Shown piece by piece: positions 33,623 through 41,641 of a stretch of 64,000 bases of DNA. The stretch's first letter is position 1. The number at the start of each line of letters is the position of its first letter. Position numbers and translations under genes: made by a program. The stretch comes from Halopenitus salinus (GTDB lineage: Archaea > Halobacteriota > Halobacteria > Halobacteriales > Haloferacaceae), in NCBI RefSeq assembly GCF_042662125.1, contig NZ_JBHSXL010000009.1:682001-746000 (forward strand). The letters are read 5' to 3'. The notes beneath the pieces are model-generated. The model was given only the letters and a program-made list of their open reading frames with translations. It did not search any database and had not been told where the DNA came from.

Positions 33623-33733
33623 CTCATAGCTACGGCCCGTCCGACCGTCCGGATCCGAGTGCTGCCCGACGCTCGCGGCGGATTCGATTCGGCTCGACTC
33701 GCGGACCGCTTCTCGCGAGATCGTGGTCCCCAT

Positions 33734-34549
33734 CTACAGTCGAACCGGGACGCCCCGCTCGTCGAGATACTGTTTGACCTCCTCGATCGTGTACTCGCCG
33801 AAGTGGAATATCGACGCCGCCAGCGCCGCGTCCGCGTCGGCCTCCGTGAACACCTCGTAGGCGTCTTCCGGGCCCCCACACCCGGAGGAGGCGATCACGG
33901 GCGTCGAGACGCTCTCGGTGACGGCGCGCATGAGCGGGACGTCGTAGCCGTCCTTCGTCCCGTCCCTGTCGATCGAGTTGATGAACAGCTCGCCGGCGCC
34001 GCGCGATTCGGCCTCCCTCGCCCACTCGATCGCGTCGATGCCGGTCCCCTCTCTGCCGCCCTTCTTCGTACACTCGAACCAGACCGACTCGCCGTCGACC
34101 TCGACGTAGTGTTCGCCCCCGTCGTCGTGGCGGCGGCGGGCGTCGATGGAGATGACGATGCACTGCGAGCCGAAGGCGGCCGCCCCCTCGTCGATGAGTT
34201 CCGGCCGCTCGAGGGCGCCGGTCGTGATGGAGACCTTGTCGGCGCCGGCGCGCAGGGTCTCCTTGATGTCCTCCGTCGTCCGGATGCCGCCGCCGACCGT
34301 GAGCGGGATGAAACACTCGTCGGCGACGCCGCGGACGACGTCGAGCATGGTCTCCCTGCCGTCCGCCGAGGCCGTGATGTCGAGGAAGACGAACTCGTCG
34401 GCGCCCGACTCGTTGTACTTGCGCGCCAGCTCGACGGGGTCGCCCGTGTACTCCAGGTTCTCGAAGTTGACCCCGGTGTAGACGGCCGCGTTCCCGTCCT
34501 CGTCGAGGTCGACGTCGATGCAGGGGATGATCCGTTTCGTGAGTCCCAT
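33734..34549 (-). CDS. hisF: Imidazole glycerol phosphate synthase, cyclase subunit
   Basis: A 271-aa TIM-barrel enzyme that uses ammonia from HisH to convert PRFAR into imidazole glycerol phosphate and AICAR, the branch point of histidine and purine pathways. Catalytic acids are visible in IIPCIDVDLD (Asp at about 12) and VISIDARR (Asp at about 135). Other family segments are FLDITAS, TVGGGIRTTED, GADKVSITTGAL, NSIDRDGTKDGYD and VIASSGCGG. ATG 34549 has a TATA-like element about 30 nt upstream. HisH and the other his genes are not in the window. Confidence 0.97.
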   Translation of the reverse strand: MGLTKRIIPCIDVDLDEDGNAAVYTGVNFENLEYTGDPVELARKYNESGADEFVFLDITASADGRETMLDVVRGVADECFIPLTVGGGIRTTEDIKETLRAGADKVSITTGALERPELIDEGAAAFGSQCIVISIDARRRHDDGGEHYVEVDGESVWFECTKKGGREGTGIDAIEWAREAESRGAGELFINSIDRDGTKDGYDVPLMRAVTESVSTPVIASSGCGGPEDAYEVFTEADADAALAASIFHFGEYTIEEVKQYLDERGVPVRL

Positions 34550-34574
34550 TCGTTGCCGACACTACCCGCCGGAT

Positions 34575-34585
34575 GGGTTAAAAGG
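34575..34585 (-). promoter_or_regulatory. TATA-like element for hisF
   Basis: CCTTTTAACCC on the minus strand is centred about 30 nt upstream of the ATG at 34549, so the transcript is leaderless or has a leader of a few nucleotides. Confidence 0.6.
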
Positions 34586-34645
34586 GTCCGGGGTCGGCGG
34601 GCTGGAGCGAACGGACGGCGGTCCCGACTCGACGGGGAGTGACGG

Positions 34646-35122
34646 TCAAAGCTCGACGCCGGAGGGGATGAGGCTCTCGCCGCGGAGCAGGTTGCCGTCG
34701 GGGTCGTAGACGAGGAACGTGCGCTTGTCGTACGTGACGAGCACCTCGCCGTCGATCGCGATCTCGACGCGGTAGCGTCCCTCCTCGTCGTCGTCAGTGG
34801 CCCGCCCGTACTCGCGGGCGGCCCGAATGAACCCGAGGACGTCCTCGGCCGCCTCGTTCAACTCGAGGACGAACTCGCCGGTGACGCGGTTCGTCACGGC
34901 GACGACGCCCGTCGCGGACTCATCCTCGATCGGCTCGCGAAGCCGAAAGGCGACGTCCGTCTCCTCGGCCGCGAGCAGATCGCCGTCGGGACCGGTGAGC
35001 CGGTCCGTCAACAGTCCCTCGGGGCCGTGAAAGTCGATCCGCACGAACGGCTTTCGCGGATCGCCGTCGCCGCCGTCGCGCTCGACGCCCTCGACCGTCA
35101 GTTCGAAGTGGTCCCGCCGCAT
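34646..35122 (-). CDS. Haloarchaeal conserved protein (DUF5793-like)
   Basis: A 158-aa soluble, acidic protein starting MRRDHFELTVEGVERDGGDG, a start I associate with the haloarchaeal family DUF5793 (name from memory). The rest is beta-strand rich (FVRIDFHGPEGLL, VVAVTNRVTGEFVLEL, YRVEIAIDGEVLVTYDKRTFLVYD) with a helix in between (EDVLGFIRAAREYG). No catalytic motif, signal peptide or membrane segment is visible. Function is unknown. It is divergent from a small membrane protein gene across a 120-nt gap, which holds that gene's TATA-like element. The 96-nt gap from its stop to hisF is empty. Confidence 0.7.
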   Translation of the reverse strand: MRRDHFELTVEGVERDGGDGDPRKPFVRIDFHGPEGLLTDRLTGPDGDLLAAEETDVAFRLREPIEDESATGVVAVTNRVTGEFVLELNEAAEDVLGFIRAAREYGRATDDDEEGRYRVEIAIDGEVLVTYDKRTFLVYDPDGNLLRGESLIPSGVEL

Positions 35123-35212
35123 TTCCCGTTCGACGGTTGGCGGTCTGTGGGTATGAACGTAACGCCCGACGGGTTCGACGCCCGACCGGTTCGACGCGCA
35201 CCCACCGGTCGT

Positions 35213-35218
35213 TTTAAC
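35213..35218 (+). promoter_or_regulatory. TATA-like element for the DUF7549-like membrane gene
   Basis: TTTTAA is centred about 27 nt upstream of ATG 35243, supporting that start. Confidence 0.55.
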
Positions 35219-35242
35219 CTCCCCTCCGCGTTCGGTAGGGAC

Positions 35243-35755
35243 ATGGTCTGGGTCCGCTCGGAATACGTCGGGGAGCTCGCGGTCGTCTCCGCGTGGCTGG
35301 CCGCGTTGGTCCCCTGGAACGTGACGTACGCCTCGATCCCGGGGTACGGGAACGCGCTGTTCCTCCGGTATCCGTTCCTCGAGGTGCAGTACCTGATCGG
35401 CTGGACGATCGAGGAGCGGTCGTTCTTCCTGCGTCCCATCGGTCGAGCCATCCGCACGCAGGCGGGAGAGGTCGTCTACGACGCCTACATTGCGTGGGCG
35501 ATCGGCTCCGCGCTGATAGCGCTCGCCGTGTTCGTCTCGATCCTCTATTACCTCGAGGAGGAGCGTCTCGAGGCCGGCCCGGTCGACCCCGCGAAGGTCA
35601 TCGGCGCCGCGTTGCTCGCCGCCGGTATCGTCCTCGGCGTGACGAACTACCTCCTCGTCGCCCTCGGCGTGCCGGGGATCCCGATCCCAGTTGGGACGGT
35701 CCTCGTCATCGGCCTCGGAGGCACGTTGCTGCTGGCCGAACGACGCGAGGAGTGA
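35243..35755 (+). CDS. Haloarchaeal four-helix membrane protein, unknown function
   Basis: A 170-aa membrane protein with about four hydrophobic helices: YVGELAVVSAWLAALVPWNV (about 8-27), YDAYIAWAIGSALIALAVFV, VIGAALLAAGIVLGVTNYLL and IPVGTVLVIGLGGTLLLAER. A conserved aromatic loop (YASIPGYGNALFLRYPFLEV, IEERSFFLRP) lies between the first two helices. I recall related haloarchaeal proteins as a TIGR04206/DUF7549-type family, unverified. ATG 35243 is supported by a TATA-like element 27 nt upstream. No catalytic residues can be identified. Confidence 0.65.
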   Translation: MVWVRSEYVGELAVVSAWLAALVPWNVTYASIPGYGNALFLRYPFLEVQYLIGWTIEERSFFLRPIGRAIRTQAGEVVYDAYIAWAIGSALIALAVFVSILYYLEEERLEAGPVDPAKVIGAALLAAGIVLGVTNYLLVALGVPGIPIPVGTVLVIGLGGTLLLAERREE

Positions 35756-35902
35756 TCCGTCCGACGGATCTCCGGCGGTCCGGTGGTGGATTCTCGGCCG
35801 TCTGGCTGCGGGTTCTCGGCGTGCTATCGGCGCCTTCCCGCCCGCGCCCGATCGACGGGACGCCTTTATGGTCCCGGATGGAGTACGCCACACGCACGAA
35901 GG

Positions 35903-37528
35903 ATGTCGGGGGAAACGCTCGCCGGCGGGATCGAGGGGCGCATCGAGACGCTTCGCCGCCGCGCGAGGTACACCTGGGAGCTGCTTCGCGGCGTCGACGT
36001 CGCGGTGCGTCCGTTTCGACCGGGCGAGGACGGCCCCCTCGGGTCGTTCTCACCGCCGGCGGACGAAACCGAAGTGGACCGCTACTGGGTGAACGCGCCG
36101 TTCGCCTACGTCGTCATCACCCACGACGACGAGGAGAGCGAGTACCGGTATCACGCCGTCGAGCCCGACCTCGACGAGTTCGCGGCCTCGCTGCTCGAGC
36201 GCATCGTCGAGGACATCCGCGATCCGCTGTTGTACCGCTCGGGAACCGACGCCGCCGAGGAGGAGACGCTCCGCGAGGAGCTCGAGTCGCTGCTCGAACA
36301 GTACGGCACCAACGTCGACATGGCCACGTTTCACGCCCTGTTTTATTACCTCTACCGCGACTTCCGGGCGTTCGGAAAGGTCGACCCCCTCCTGAACGAC
36401 GCCCACATCGAGGACGTCTCCTGTGACGGCTACGACCTGCCGATATTCGTCTATCACGACGACTACACCGACCTCGAGACGAACGTCACGTACGGTCGCA
36501 AGGAGCTCGACAACTACGTGATCCGCCTCGCCCAGCAGTCCGGCAAACACATCTCGGTCGGCGAGCCGATCGTTGAGACGACGCTGCCGGACGGCTCGCG
36601 GGCCGAGCTCGCGCTCGGCGAGGAGGTCACCCCGCGCGGGTCCGCGTTCACCATCCGCCAGTACGCCGAGGAGCCGTTCACGCCGATCGACCTGATCGAC
36701 TACGGGACCTTCTCGATCGAGCAGATGGCCTACTTCTGGCTGTGTATCGAACACAACAAGTCGCTCATCTTCGCGGGCGGGACCGCGTCCGGAAAGACCA
36801 CCTCGATGAACGCGGTCTCGATGTTCATCCCGCCGCGAGCGAAGGTGCTCACGATCGAGGACACCCGCGAGCTCTCCTTGTACCACGACAACTGGCTCTC
36901 CTCCGTGACCCGCGAGCGGCTCCACGAGGGGACCGACATCGACATGTACGACCTGCTCCGGTCGGCGCTGCGTCACCGCCCGGAGTACATCCTCGTCGGC
37001 GAGGTCCGCGGCGAGGAGGCGGTGACGCTGTTTCAGGCGATGAACACGGGCCACACCACGTTCTCGACGATGCACGCGGACTCGATCGAGACGGTCATCA
37101 ACCGCCTCGAGAACGACCCGATCAACGTCCCGCGGGCGATGGTCCAGTCGCTCGACATGTTGTCGGTTCAGACGCTCGTCCGGTCGGACGACGAGCGCGT
37201 TCGGCGGGCGAAGGTGATAGGCGAGATCGGCGGCATCGACCAGCGGACCGGCGAGCTGGACTACTCGTCCGCCTTCGAGTGGCGGCCGGGAAGCGACGCG
37301 TTCGTCGCCAACGACTCCGAGCTCCTCTCGGAGATCCAGGAGGAACGGGGCTGGAACCGCGGGTCCCTCCTCTCGGAGATCCGCCGCCGGGAGCGGTTCC
37401 TGGAGATCCTGGTGGATCTGGAGATAACCGGATACAAGCGTTTCACGGCGCTCGTAAACGAGTACTACGCGAACCCCGATCGGGTGATGAACCGCCTCGA
37501 AACGGAACTCGAGGGTGCGGACGCATGA
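35903..37528 (+). CDS. pilB: Type IV pilus assembly ATPase (PilB/GspE family)
   Basis: A 541-aa archaeal secretion ATPase that drives assembly of type IV pili or pilus-like structures. The N-terminal domain (1-250) is followed by the ATPase core: Walker A GGTASGKTT (about residue 292-300), Asp box TIEDTREL, Walker B ILVGEVRGEEA, and His box TGHTTFSTMHADS. DLLRSALRHRPEY is the conserved hexamer helix. ATG 35903 was preferred because upstream codons encode the shadow of a GC-rich leader. The adjacent membrane protein overlaps its 3' end, giving a PilB-PilC pair. Paralogues drive archaella (FlaI); this one has PilB-like neighbours. Confidence 0.93.
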   Translation: MSGETLAGGIEGRIETLRRRARYTWELLRGVDVAVRPFRPGEDGPLGSFSPPADETEVDRYWVNAPFAYVVITHDDEESEYRYHAVEPDLDEFAASLLERIVEDIRDPLLYRSGTDAAEEETLREELESLLEQYGTNVDMATFHALFYYLYRDFRAFGKVDPLLNDAHIEDVSCDGYDLPIFVYHDDYTDLETNVTYGRKELDNYVIRLAQQSGKHISVGEPIVETTLPDGSRAELALGEEVTPRGSAFTIRQYAEEPFTPIDLIDYGTFSIEQMAYFWLCIEHNKSLIFAGGTASGKTTSMNAVSMFIPPRAKVLTIEDTRELSLYHDNWLSSVTRERLHEGTDIDMYDLLRSALRHRPEYILVGEVRGEEAVTLFQAMNTGHTTFSTMHADSIETVINRLENDPINVPRAMVQSLDMLSVQTLVRSDDERVRRAKVIGEIGGIDQRTGELDYSSAFEWRPGSDAFVANDSELLSEIQEERGWNRGSLLSEIRRRERFLEILVDLEITGYKRFTALVNEYYANPDRVMNRLETELEGADA

Positions 37529-39698
37529 GAACGCCGCCGTGATCTGGACCGTCCCCCTCCTCGTGACCGTGGCCGTCCTCGGCGTGCTCGCGCTCTCGTT
37601 CGTCCACCGGCGGGTGAACCTGTTCGTCTCGCGGATCGCGCTTTCGGCCTTCGGCGACTACGTCGTCGACTCTCCACGCTCGAACCGGCAGCGCGACCGC
37701 ATGCGTGCGGCCCACGCGGGCGGGACACATCGGGTGTACGCCGCCCGAACGCTGTTTTACGCCGCGGTTCTCGGCGTCTCCGGGAGCGTTCTCGGGATCT
37801 ATCTCGCGGCCGGAACGCTCGTGTTCATGGACGTCAACGCCGAAACGATCCGGGGGACGCTACCGGAGCCGCTCTCCTTTTTGGGCGAACTCGCCCGGTT
37901 GTCGGCCATCGAACCGCTCGAGCTGTTCGGTCTCCTCCTCCTCTCGTCGGCGACGATCGGCTCCGGGCTGGCGATCGGCGTCTACGTCCTTCGATGGGGC
38001 CTCCTGTCGGAACGCGCGAGCTCCCGCGCGGCGGCGATCGACGCCACGCTGCCGCGGACGGTCGCGTTCGTCTACGCCCTTTCGCGGTCCGGGATGGCCT
38101 TCCCGACCGTGATGCGGACGCTCGCGGAGAACGAGGACGTCTACGGCGAGGCCGCGACCGAACTCGCCGTCGCGGTCCGTGACATGAACACCTTCGGGAC
38201 GGACGTGTTGACCGCGCTGCGGCGGACCGCACGCCATACGCCGAGCGAGAACCTCGAGGAGTTCGCGGAGAACCTCGCGTCGGTGCTCGGCTCCGGGCGG
38301 TCGCTACCGGAGTACCTCCACGACCAGTACGAGCGGTACCAGGAGGAGTCGGAGTCGAGACAGGAGCAGTACCTCGAGCTGCTCTCGACGTTCGCGGAGG
38401 CGTACGTGACGGTCCTCGTCGCCGGACCGCTCTTTTTCATCACCATCCTCGTCGTCGTCGGCCTCGTCCTCCAGGACACGATCCCGATCCTGCGTGTGAT
38501 CGTCTACGCCGGCCTCCCCCTTGCCACCGCCGGCTTCGTCGTCTACGTCGACAGCGTCACACGCACGATCGGGACCGACCGAACGTCCCTCTCGGACGCG
38601 ACGGACGCGATCGTCCCGGGGCGATTTACCGCTCTCGGGGCGATCCGTGGCGGTTCCGGCTCGAACGTGGGCGCGACCGACGGAGGAGTCGAGGACTCAC
38701 GGACCGGCGGCGAACGACGAGCGCACGACCACCAGCGCGAACGGCTCGAACAGTACGACCGCCTCCGACGGACGTTGGGATGGGCACGGCGGCCGGGGGA
38801 GCTACTCCTGCGGCGGCCGATCCTCTCGCTCGCGTTGACGCTCCCGGTCGCGGGCGTGTGGATCTGGACGTCCACGACGCCGCTTTCCGCCACGTCCCCG
38901 ATCGGCGTCGTCCGGGCCGTCGACGACGCGGTCGTTCAGTCGACGATCCTCGTCGGGCTCGTCTACGCGGCGCTCTATGAGGTACAAAAGCGGCGGACGC
39001 GTCGCATGGAGTCGGCCGTCCCCGACTTCCTTGATCGCCTCGCGTCGGTCAACGACGCCGGGATGACCGTCGTCGAGAGCCTCGAACGCGTGGCCGACTC
39101 CGACCTGGACGAGCTGACGCCGGAACTCGAGCGGACCTGGCGTGACGTCCAGTGGGGTTCGGACGTCGAATCGGCGCTCTACCGGCTCGAGCGACGCGTT
39201 CGATCCCCGCTCGTCTCCCGATCCGTCGCGCTGATCGTCAACGCGATGAGCGCGAGCGGCGACGTGGCGCCGGTGCTTTCGATCGCGGCCGACGAGACCC
39301 GAGCCGCCCGGCGGCTCAGACGGGAGCGCCGGCAGGTGATGTTGACCTACCTGATCGTGATCTACATCTCGTTTCTCGTCTTCCTCGGGATCATCGCCTC
39401 GCTCACGCTCGCGTTCATTCCCGCGATCGAACAGGCCGCGGGATCCGGGGTGGGCGAGGGCATAAGCGGCGGAACCCCCGGCGGAGTCGGCGGCGTCGGC
39501 AACATCGCGGAGGGATTCGGGGACGTCGACATCGCGGGCTACGAGCTGATCTTCTATCACGCCGCCATCATCCAGGGGATCTGCTCGGGAGCCGTCGCCG
39601 GACAGCTCGGCGAGGGCGACCTCCGGGATGGCGTCAAACACGCCGTCATCCTCCTCGTGTTGACCTTCGTGTCGGTCGTCGCGATGGGCCTCGCGTGA
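37515..39698 (+). CDS. pilC: Type IV pilus assembly membrane platform protein (PilC/TadC, two T2SSF domains)
   Basis: A 727-aa integral membrane protein with two type II secretion system F-like modules in tandem, about residues 150-340 and 480-690, each with a cytoplasmic helical bundle between membrane helices. Membrane segments include VIWTVPLLVTVAVLGVLALS near the N terminus, and LFFITILVVVGLVLQDTIPI, LTYLIVIYISFLVFLGIIAS and VILLVLTFVSVVAMGLA near the C terminus. It anchors the pilus machine and contacts the PilB hexamer. The GTG at 37515 overlaps pilB by 14 nt; an in-frame GTG at 37539 is the alternative. A cytoplasmic Glu/Arg-rich linker (about 380-420) separates the modules. Confidence 0.88.
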   Translation: MRTHENAAVIWTVPLLVTVAVLGVLALSFVHRRVNLFVSRIALSAFGDYVVDSPRSNRQRDRMRAAHAGGTHRVYAARTLFYAAVLGVSGSVLGIYLAAGTLVFMDVNAETIRGTLPEPLSFLGELARLSAIEPLELFGLLLLSSATIGSGLAIGVYVLRWGLLSERASSRAAAIDATLPRTVAFVYALSRSGMAFPTVMRTLAENEDVYGEAATELAVAVRDMNTFGTDVLTALRRTARHTPSENLEEFAENLASVLGSGRSLPEYLHDQYERYQEESESRQEQYLELLSTFAEAYVTVLVAGPLFFITILVVVGLVLQDTIPILRVIVYAGLPLATAGFVVYVDSVTRTIGTDRTSLSDATDAIVPGRFTALGAIRGGSGSNVGATDGGVEDSRTGGERRAHDHQRERLEQYDRLRRTLGWARRPGELLLRRPILSLALTLPVAGVWIWTSTTPLSATSPIGVVRAVDDAVVQSTILVGLVYAALYEVQKRRTRRMESAVPDFLDRLASVNDAGMTVVESLERVADSDLDELTPELERTWRDVQWGSDVESALYRLERRVRSPLVSRSVALIVNAMSASGDVAPVLSIAADETRAARRLRRERRQVMLTYLIVIYISFLVFLGIIASLTLAFIPAIEQAAGSGVGEGISGGTPGGVGGVGNIAEGFGDVDIAGYELIFYHAAIIQGICSGAVAGQLGEGDLRDGVKHAVILLVLTFVSVVAMGLA

Positions 39699-39731
39699 TC
39701 GGCGGCGGTTCCCGTTTCGTCGCTACCACTT

Positions 39732-40178
39732 ATGCACGTCCGGGCCGTCACTCGATCCGTGGTCCACCTCACCCGTGATCTGTTGGCCGTCCTCCTCGAA
39801 CACGCGGCGGAGGCGGAGCCGACGTCGACGAACGTTCTCCTCTCCGCGACGCCCGCGGAGGAGCTGATCGGGGAGACGGACGATGTCGACCCGGGAACCC
39901 CGGTCTTGACGCACTTCACGCTGCCGGACGTCGGGAGCTCCGTGAACTCGGTCTTCGGGATGGATCTCTCGACGCCCTCCGAACGCGGCCGTGCCCGCTT
40001 CCTGTCGCACCCGGCCGGCGGGCTCCGGATCGACGAGACCGACGATCTGTCGGCGGTCGTGATCGTGGCGGTGCCGCCGTGGGAGGCGGACTGCGTCGCG
40101 GCGTTCGATCGGGCCGGTCGAAAGCTCCCGTTGACGATCGTCGATGCGGTCCCGCCCGAGGAGTCGATCCCGGAGTGA
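39732..40178 (+). CDS. Hypothetical haloarchaeal protein
   Basis: A 148-aa soluble protein starting MHVRAVTRSVVHLTRDLLAV. It has an N-terminal amphipathic helix region, then AELIGETDDVDPGTPVLTHF, and a beta-alpha C-terminal half (LSAVVIVAVPPWEADCVAAFDRAGRKL). No motif, signal or membrane segment is evident, and I do not recognise the family. Starting 33 nt after pilC, it may be co-transcribed with the pilus genes, but its composition gives no pilus-related hint. The next gene is 83 nt downstream. Confidence 0.55.
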   Translation: MHVRAVTRSVVHLTRDLLAVLLEHAAEAEPTSTNVLLSATPAEELIGETDDVDPGTPVLTHFTLPDVGSSVNSVFGMDLSTPSERGRARFLSHPAGGLRIDETDDLSAVVIVAVPPWEADCVAAFDRAGRKLPLTIVDAVPPEESIPE

Positions 40179-40261
40179 GACCCGTGGGGACGGCTCGTCC
40201 GGACGGTCGCTCCGGGACGAGTCGCCTGGATTTTTGAGGCAACGGATCGAACGGGGACACA

Positions 40262-40588
40262 ATGGCTGTCCGGCCCCCAGGAAACGACGACGAGACGCCG
40301 GAGGCGATCGAGTTCGGGATCGCGGCGCTCGACGCCCGCCTCGAGGAGTCGGACCTCTCGTTCCCGGCGACGAGCGAGGAGGTCCTCCGGGGCATCCCGG
40401 CTCGTGAGATCCCCTACGACGCGTCCGGACATACCCTCGATCTTGGTGACGCGCTCGAGCGTGCGGGTCCCGAACGGTTCGAGACGAAGAGCGAACTGAT
40501 GAACGCGTTACACCCGATCTTCGAGGAGCGTCGCCGCCGGGGCGGCGGGTCGATCCTCGAGCGGCTCCGCGACGCCTTGCCCTTCTAA
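40262..40588 (+). CDS. Haloarchaeal conserved protein (DUF5789/DUF2795-like)
   Basis: A 108-aa acidic protein. The centre FPATSEEVLRGIPAREIPYDASGHTLDLGDALER resembles haloarchaeal DUF5789-type proteins (name from memory), with a predicted helix-turn-helix-like bundle. The C terminus is basic (EERRRRGGGSILERLR). No catalytic residue is evident. Function is unknown. It is convergent with aglJ, 31 nt apart, and probably forms a unit with the 148-aa gene upstream or stands alone. Confidence 0.6.
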   Translation: MAVRPPGNDDETPEAIEFGIAALDARLEESDLSFPATSEEVLRGIPAREIPYDASGHTLDLGDALERAGPERFETKSELMNALHPIFEERRRRGGGSILERLRDALPF

Positions 40589-40619
40589 CTCTGAGACGTG
40601 GTGGACGCGGTCTGCTCGC

Positions 40620-41537
40620 TCACTCCGATCGACGGTCACGTCCCTCGATCTCCTCGCGGTGAAGCGTGAGGATCATGTCCGCGAGCACGCCGAACATCAG
40701 AAGCTGAATCCCGAGTAGGATGCCGGCCGCCGAGACCACGGCGAGGATCTCGTGGCCCACGCTCCGAGTGATCCACTCGTAGAGGACGTAGGCCGCCACG
40801 AGCGCTCCCGAGAGCGTCGCCGCCAGACCGACGCTGCCGAAGTAGAAAAGCGGGTTGTTCGTCTTCGCCTTCCGGTAGAGCTCCAGGAAGATGATCCCGC
40901 CGTCGCGGACCGGACGCAGGTTCGTGTCCGACCCCTCGGGACGCGGCCGGTAGGTGATGTCGACGACGGCGACCGAGACGTCGTGTTTGACGCACTCGAC
41001 GGCCATCTCGGTCTCGATCCCGAACCCCTCCGCGGTGAGGTGGAGGCGCTCGAAGGACTCGCGGGTGAACGCGCGGTAGCCCGAGAGGATGTCCCGGTAG
41101 TCGGTCCCGTGGATCCGGGCGAACGCCCGGTTGATGATCCGGTTTCCGATCCGGTTGAGCCGGGTCATCGCGCCCGGCTTCATGTCGGCGAACCGATCGC
41201 CGATGACGTGTTCGGCCCGCCCGGAGCGGAGCGGCTCGAGCATCGTCTCCGCGTCTTCGGCGTCGTACGTCGCATCCGCGTCCGCGAGCAGGACGAACTC
41301 CGCGTCGACGTGATCGCGGACCGCCTCCCGGACGGCCTGTCCCTTTCCCTCGCCCGACTGTTCGACCACGCGCGCGCCGGCGTCCGCAGCGAGGTCCGGG
41401 GTCCCGTCGGTGGAGCCGCCGTCGATCACGAGCACGTTCTCGAAGCCACACTCGCGGTACTCGCGGACGACGTCGGCGATGGTGGCGGCCTCGTCCATCG
41501 TCGGGAGAAGCACGCACACGTCCGGGGACCCCGTCAT
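40620..41537 (-). CDS. aglJ: S-layer N-glycosylation glycosyltransferase, AglJ-type
   Basis: A 305-aa membrane-anchored GT2 glycosyltransferase. The nucleotide-sugar fold has VLLPTMDEAATIADVVRE, DGGSTDGTPDLAADAGARV and VLLADADATYDAEDAE with the DxD-like metal site. It continues with VIGDRFADMKPGAMTRLNRIGN and DILSGYRAF, strongly like Haloferax AglJ, which adds the first hexose to dolichol phosphate for S-layer glycoprotein N-glycosylation. Two C-terminal membrane helices (FGSVGLAATLSGALVAAYVL and IQLLMFGVLADMI) match the family layout. ATG 41537 has a TATA box 28 nt upstream. Other agl genes are not in the window. Confidence 0.82.
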   Translation of the reverse strand: MTGSPDVCVLLPTMDEAATIADVVREYRECGFENVLVIDGGSTDGTPDLAADAGARVVEQSGEGKGQAVREAVRDHVDAEFVLLADADATYDAEDAETMLEPLRSGRAEHVIGDRFADMKPGAMTRLNRIGNRIINRAFARIHGTDYRDILSGYRAFTRESFERLHLTAEGFGIETEMAVECVKHDVSVAVVDITYRPRPEGSDTNLRPVRDGGIIFLELYRKAKTNNPLFYFGSVGLAATLSGALVAAYVLYEWITRSVGHEILAVVSAAGILLGIQLLMFGVLADMILTLHREEIEGRDRRSE

Positions 41538-41560
41538 CGTCGAATCGTGGTCCGTGTGGG

Positions 41561-41570
41561 TGGTTAAGTA
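41561..41570 (-). promoter_or_regulatory. TATA-like element for aglJ
   Basis: TACTTAACCA on the minus strand is centred about 28 nt before the ATG at 41537. Confidence 0.6.
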
Positions 41571-41641
41571 TGCGGGTTCCTCGTCGACGGTCCCCGAACG
41601 GGGGTCCCGTTTTCACCGCCGGAGCCGCGGTCCCTCGTCGT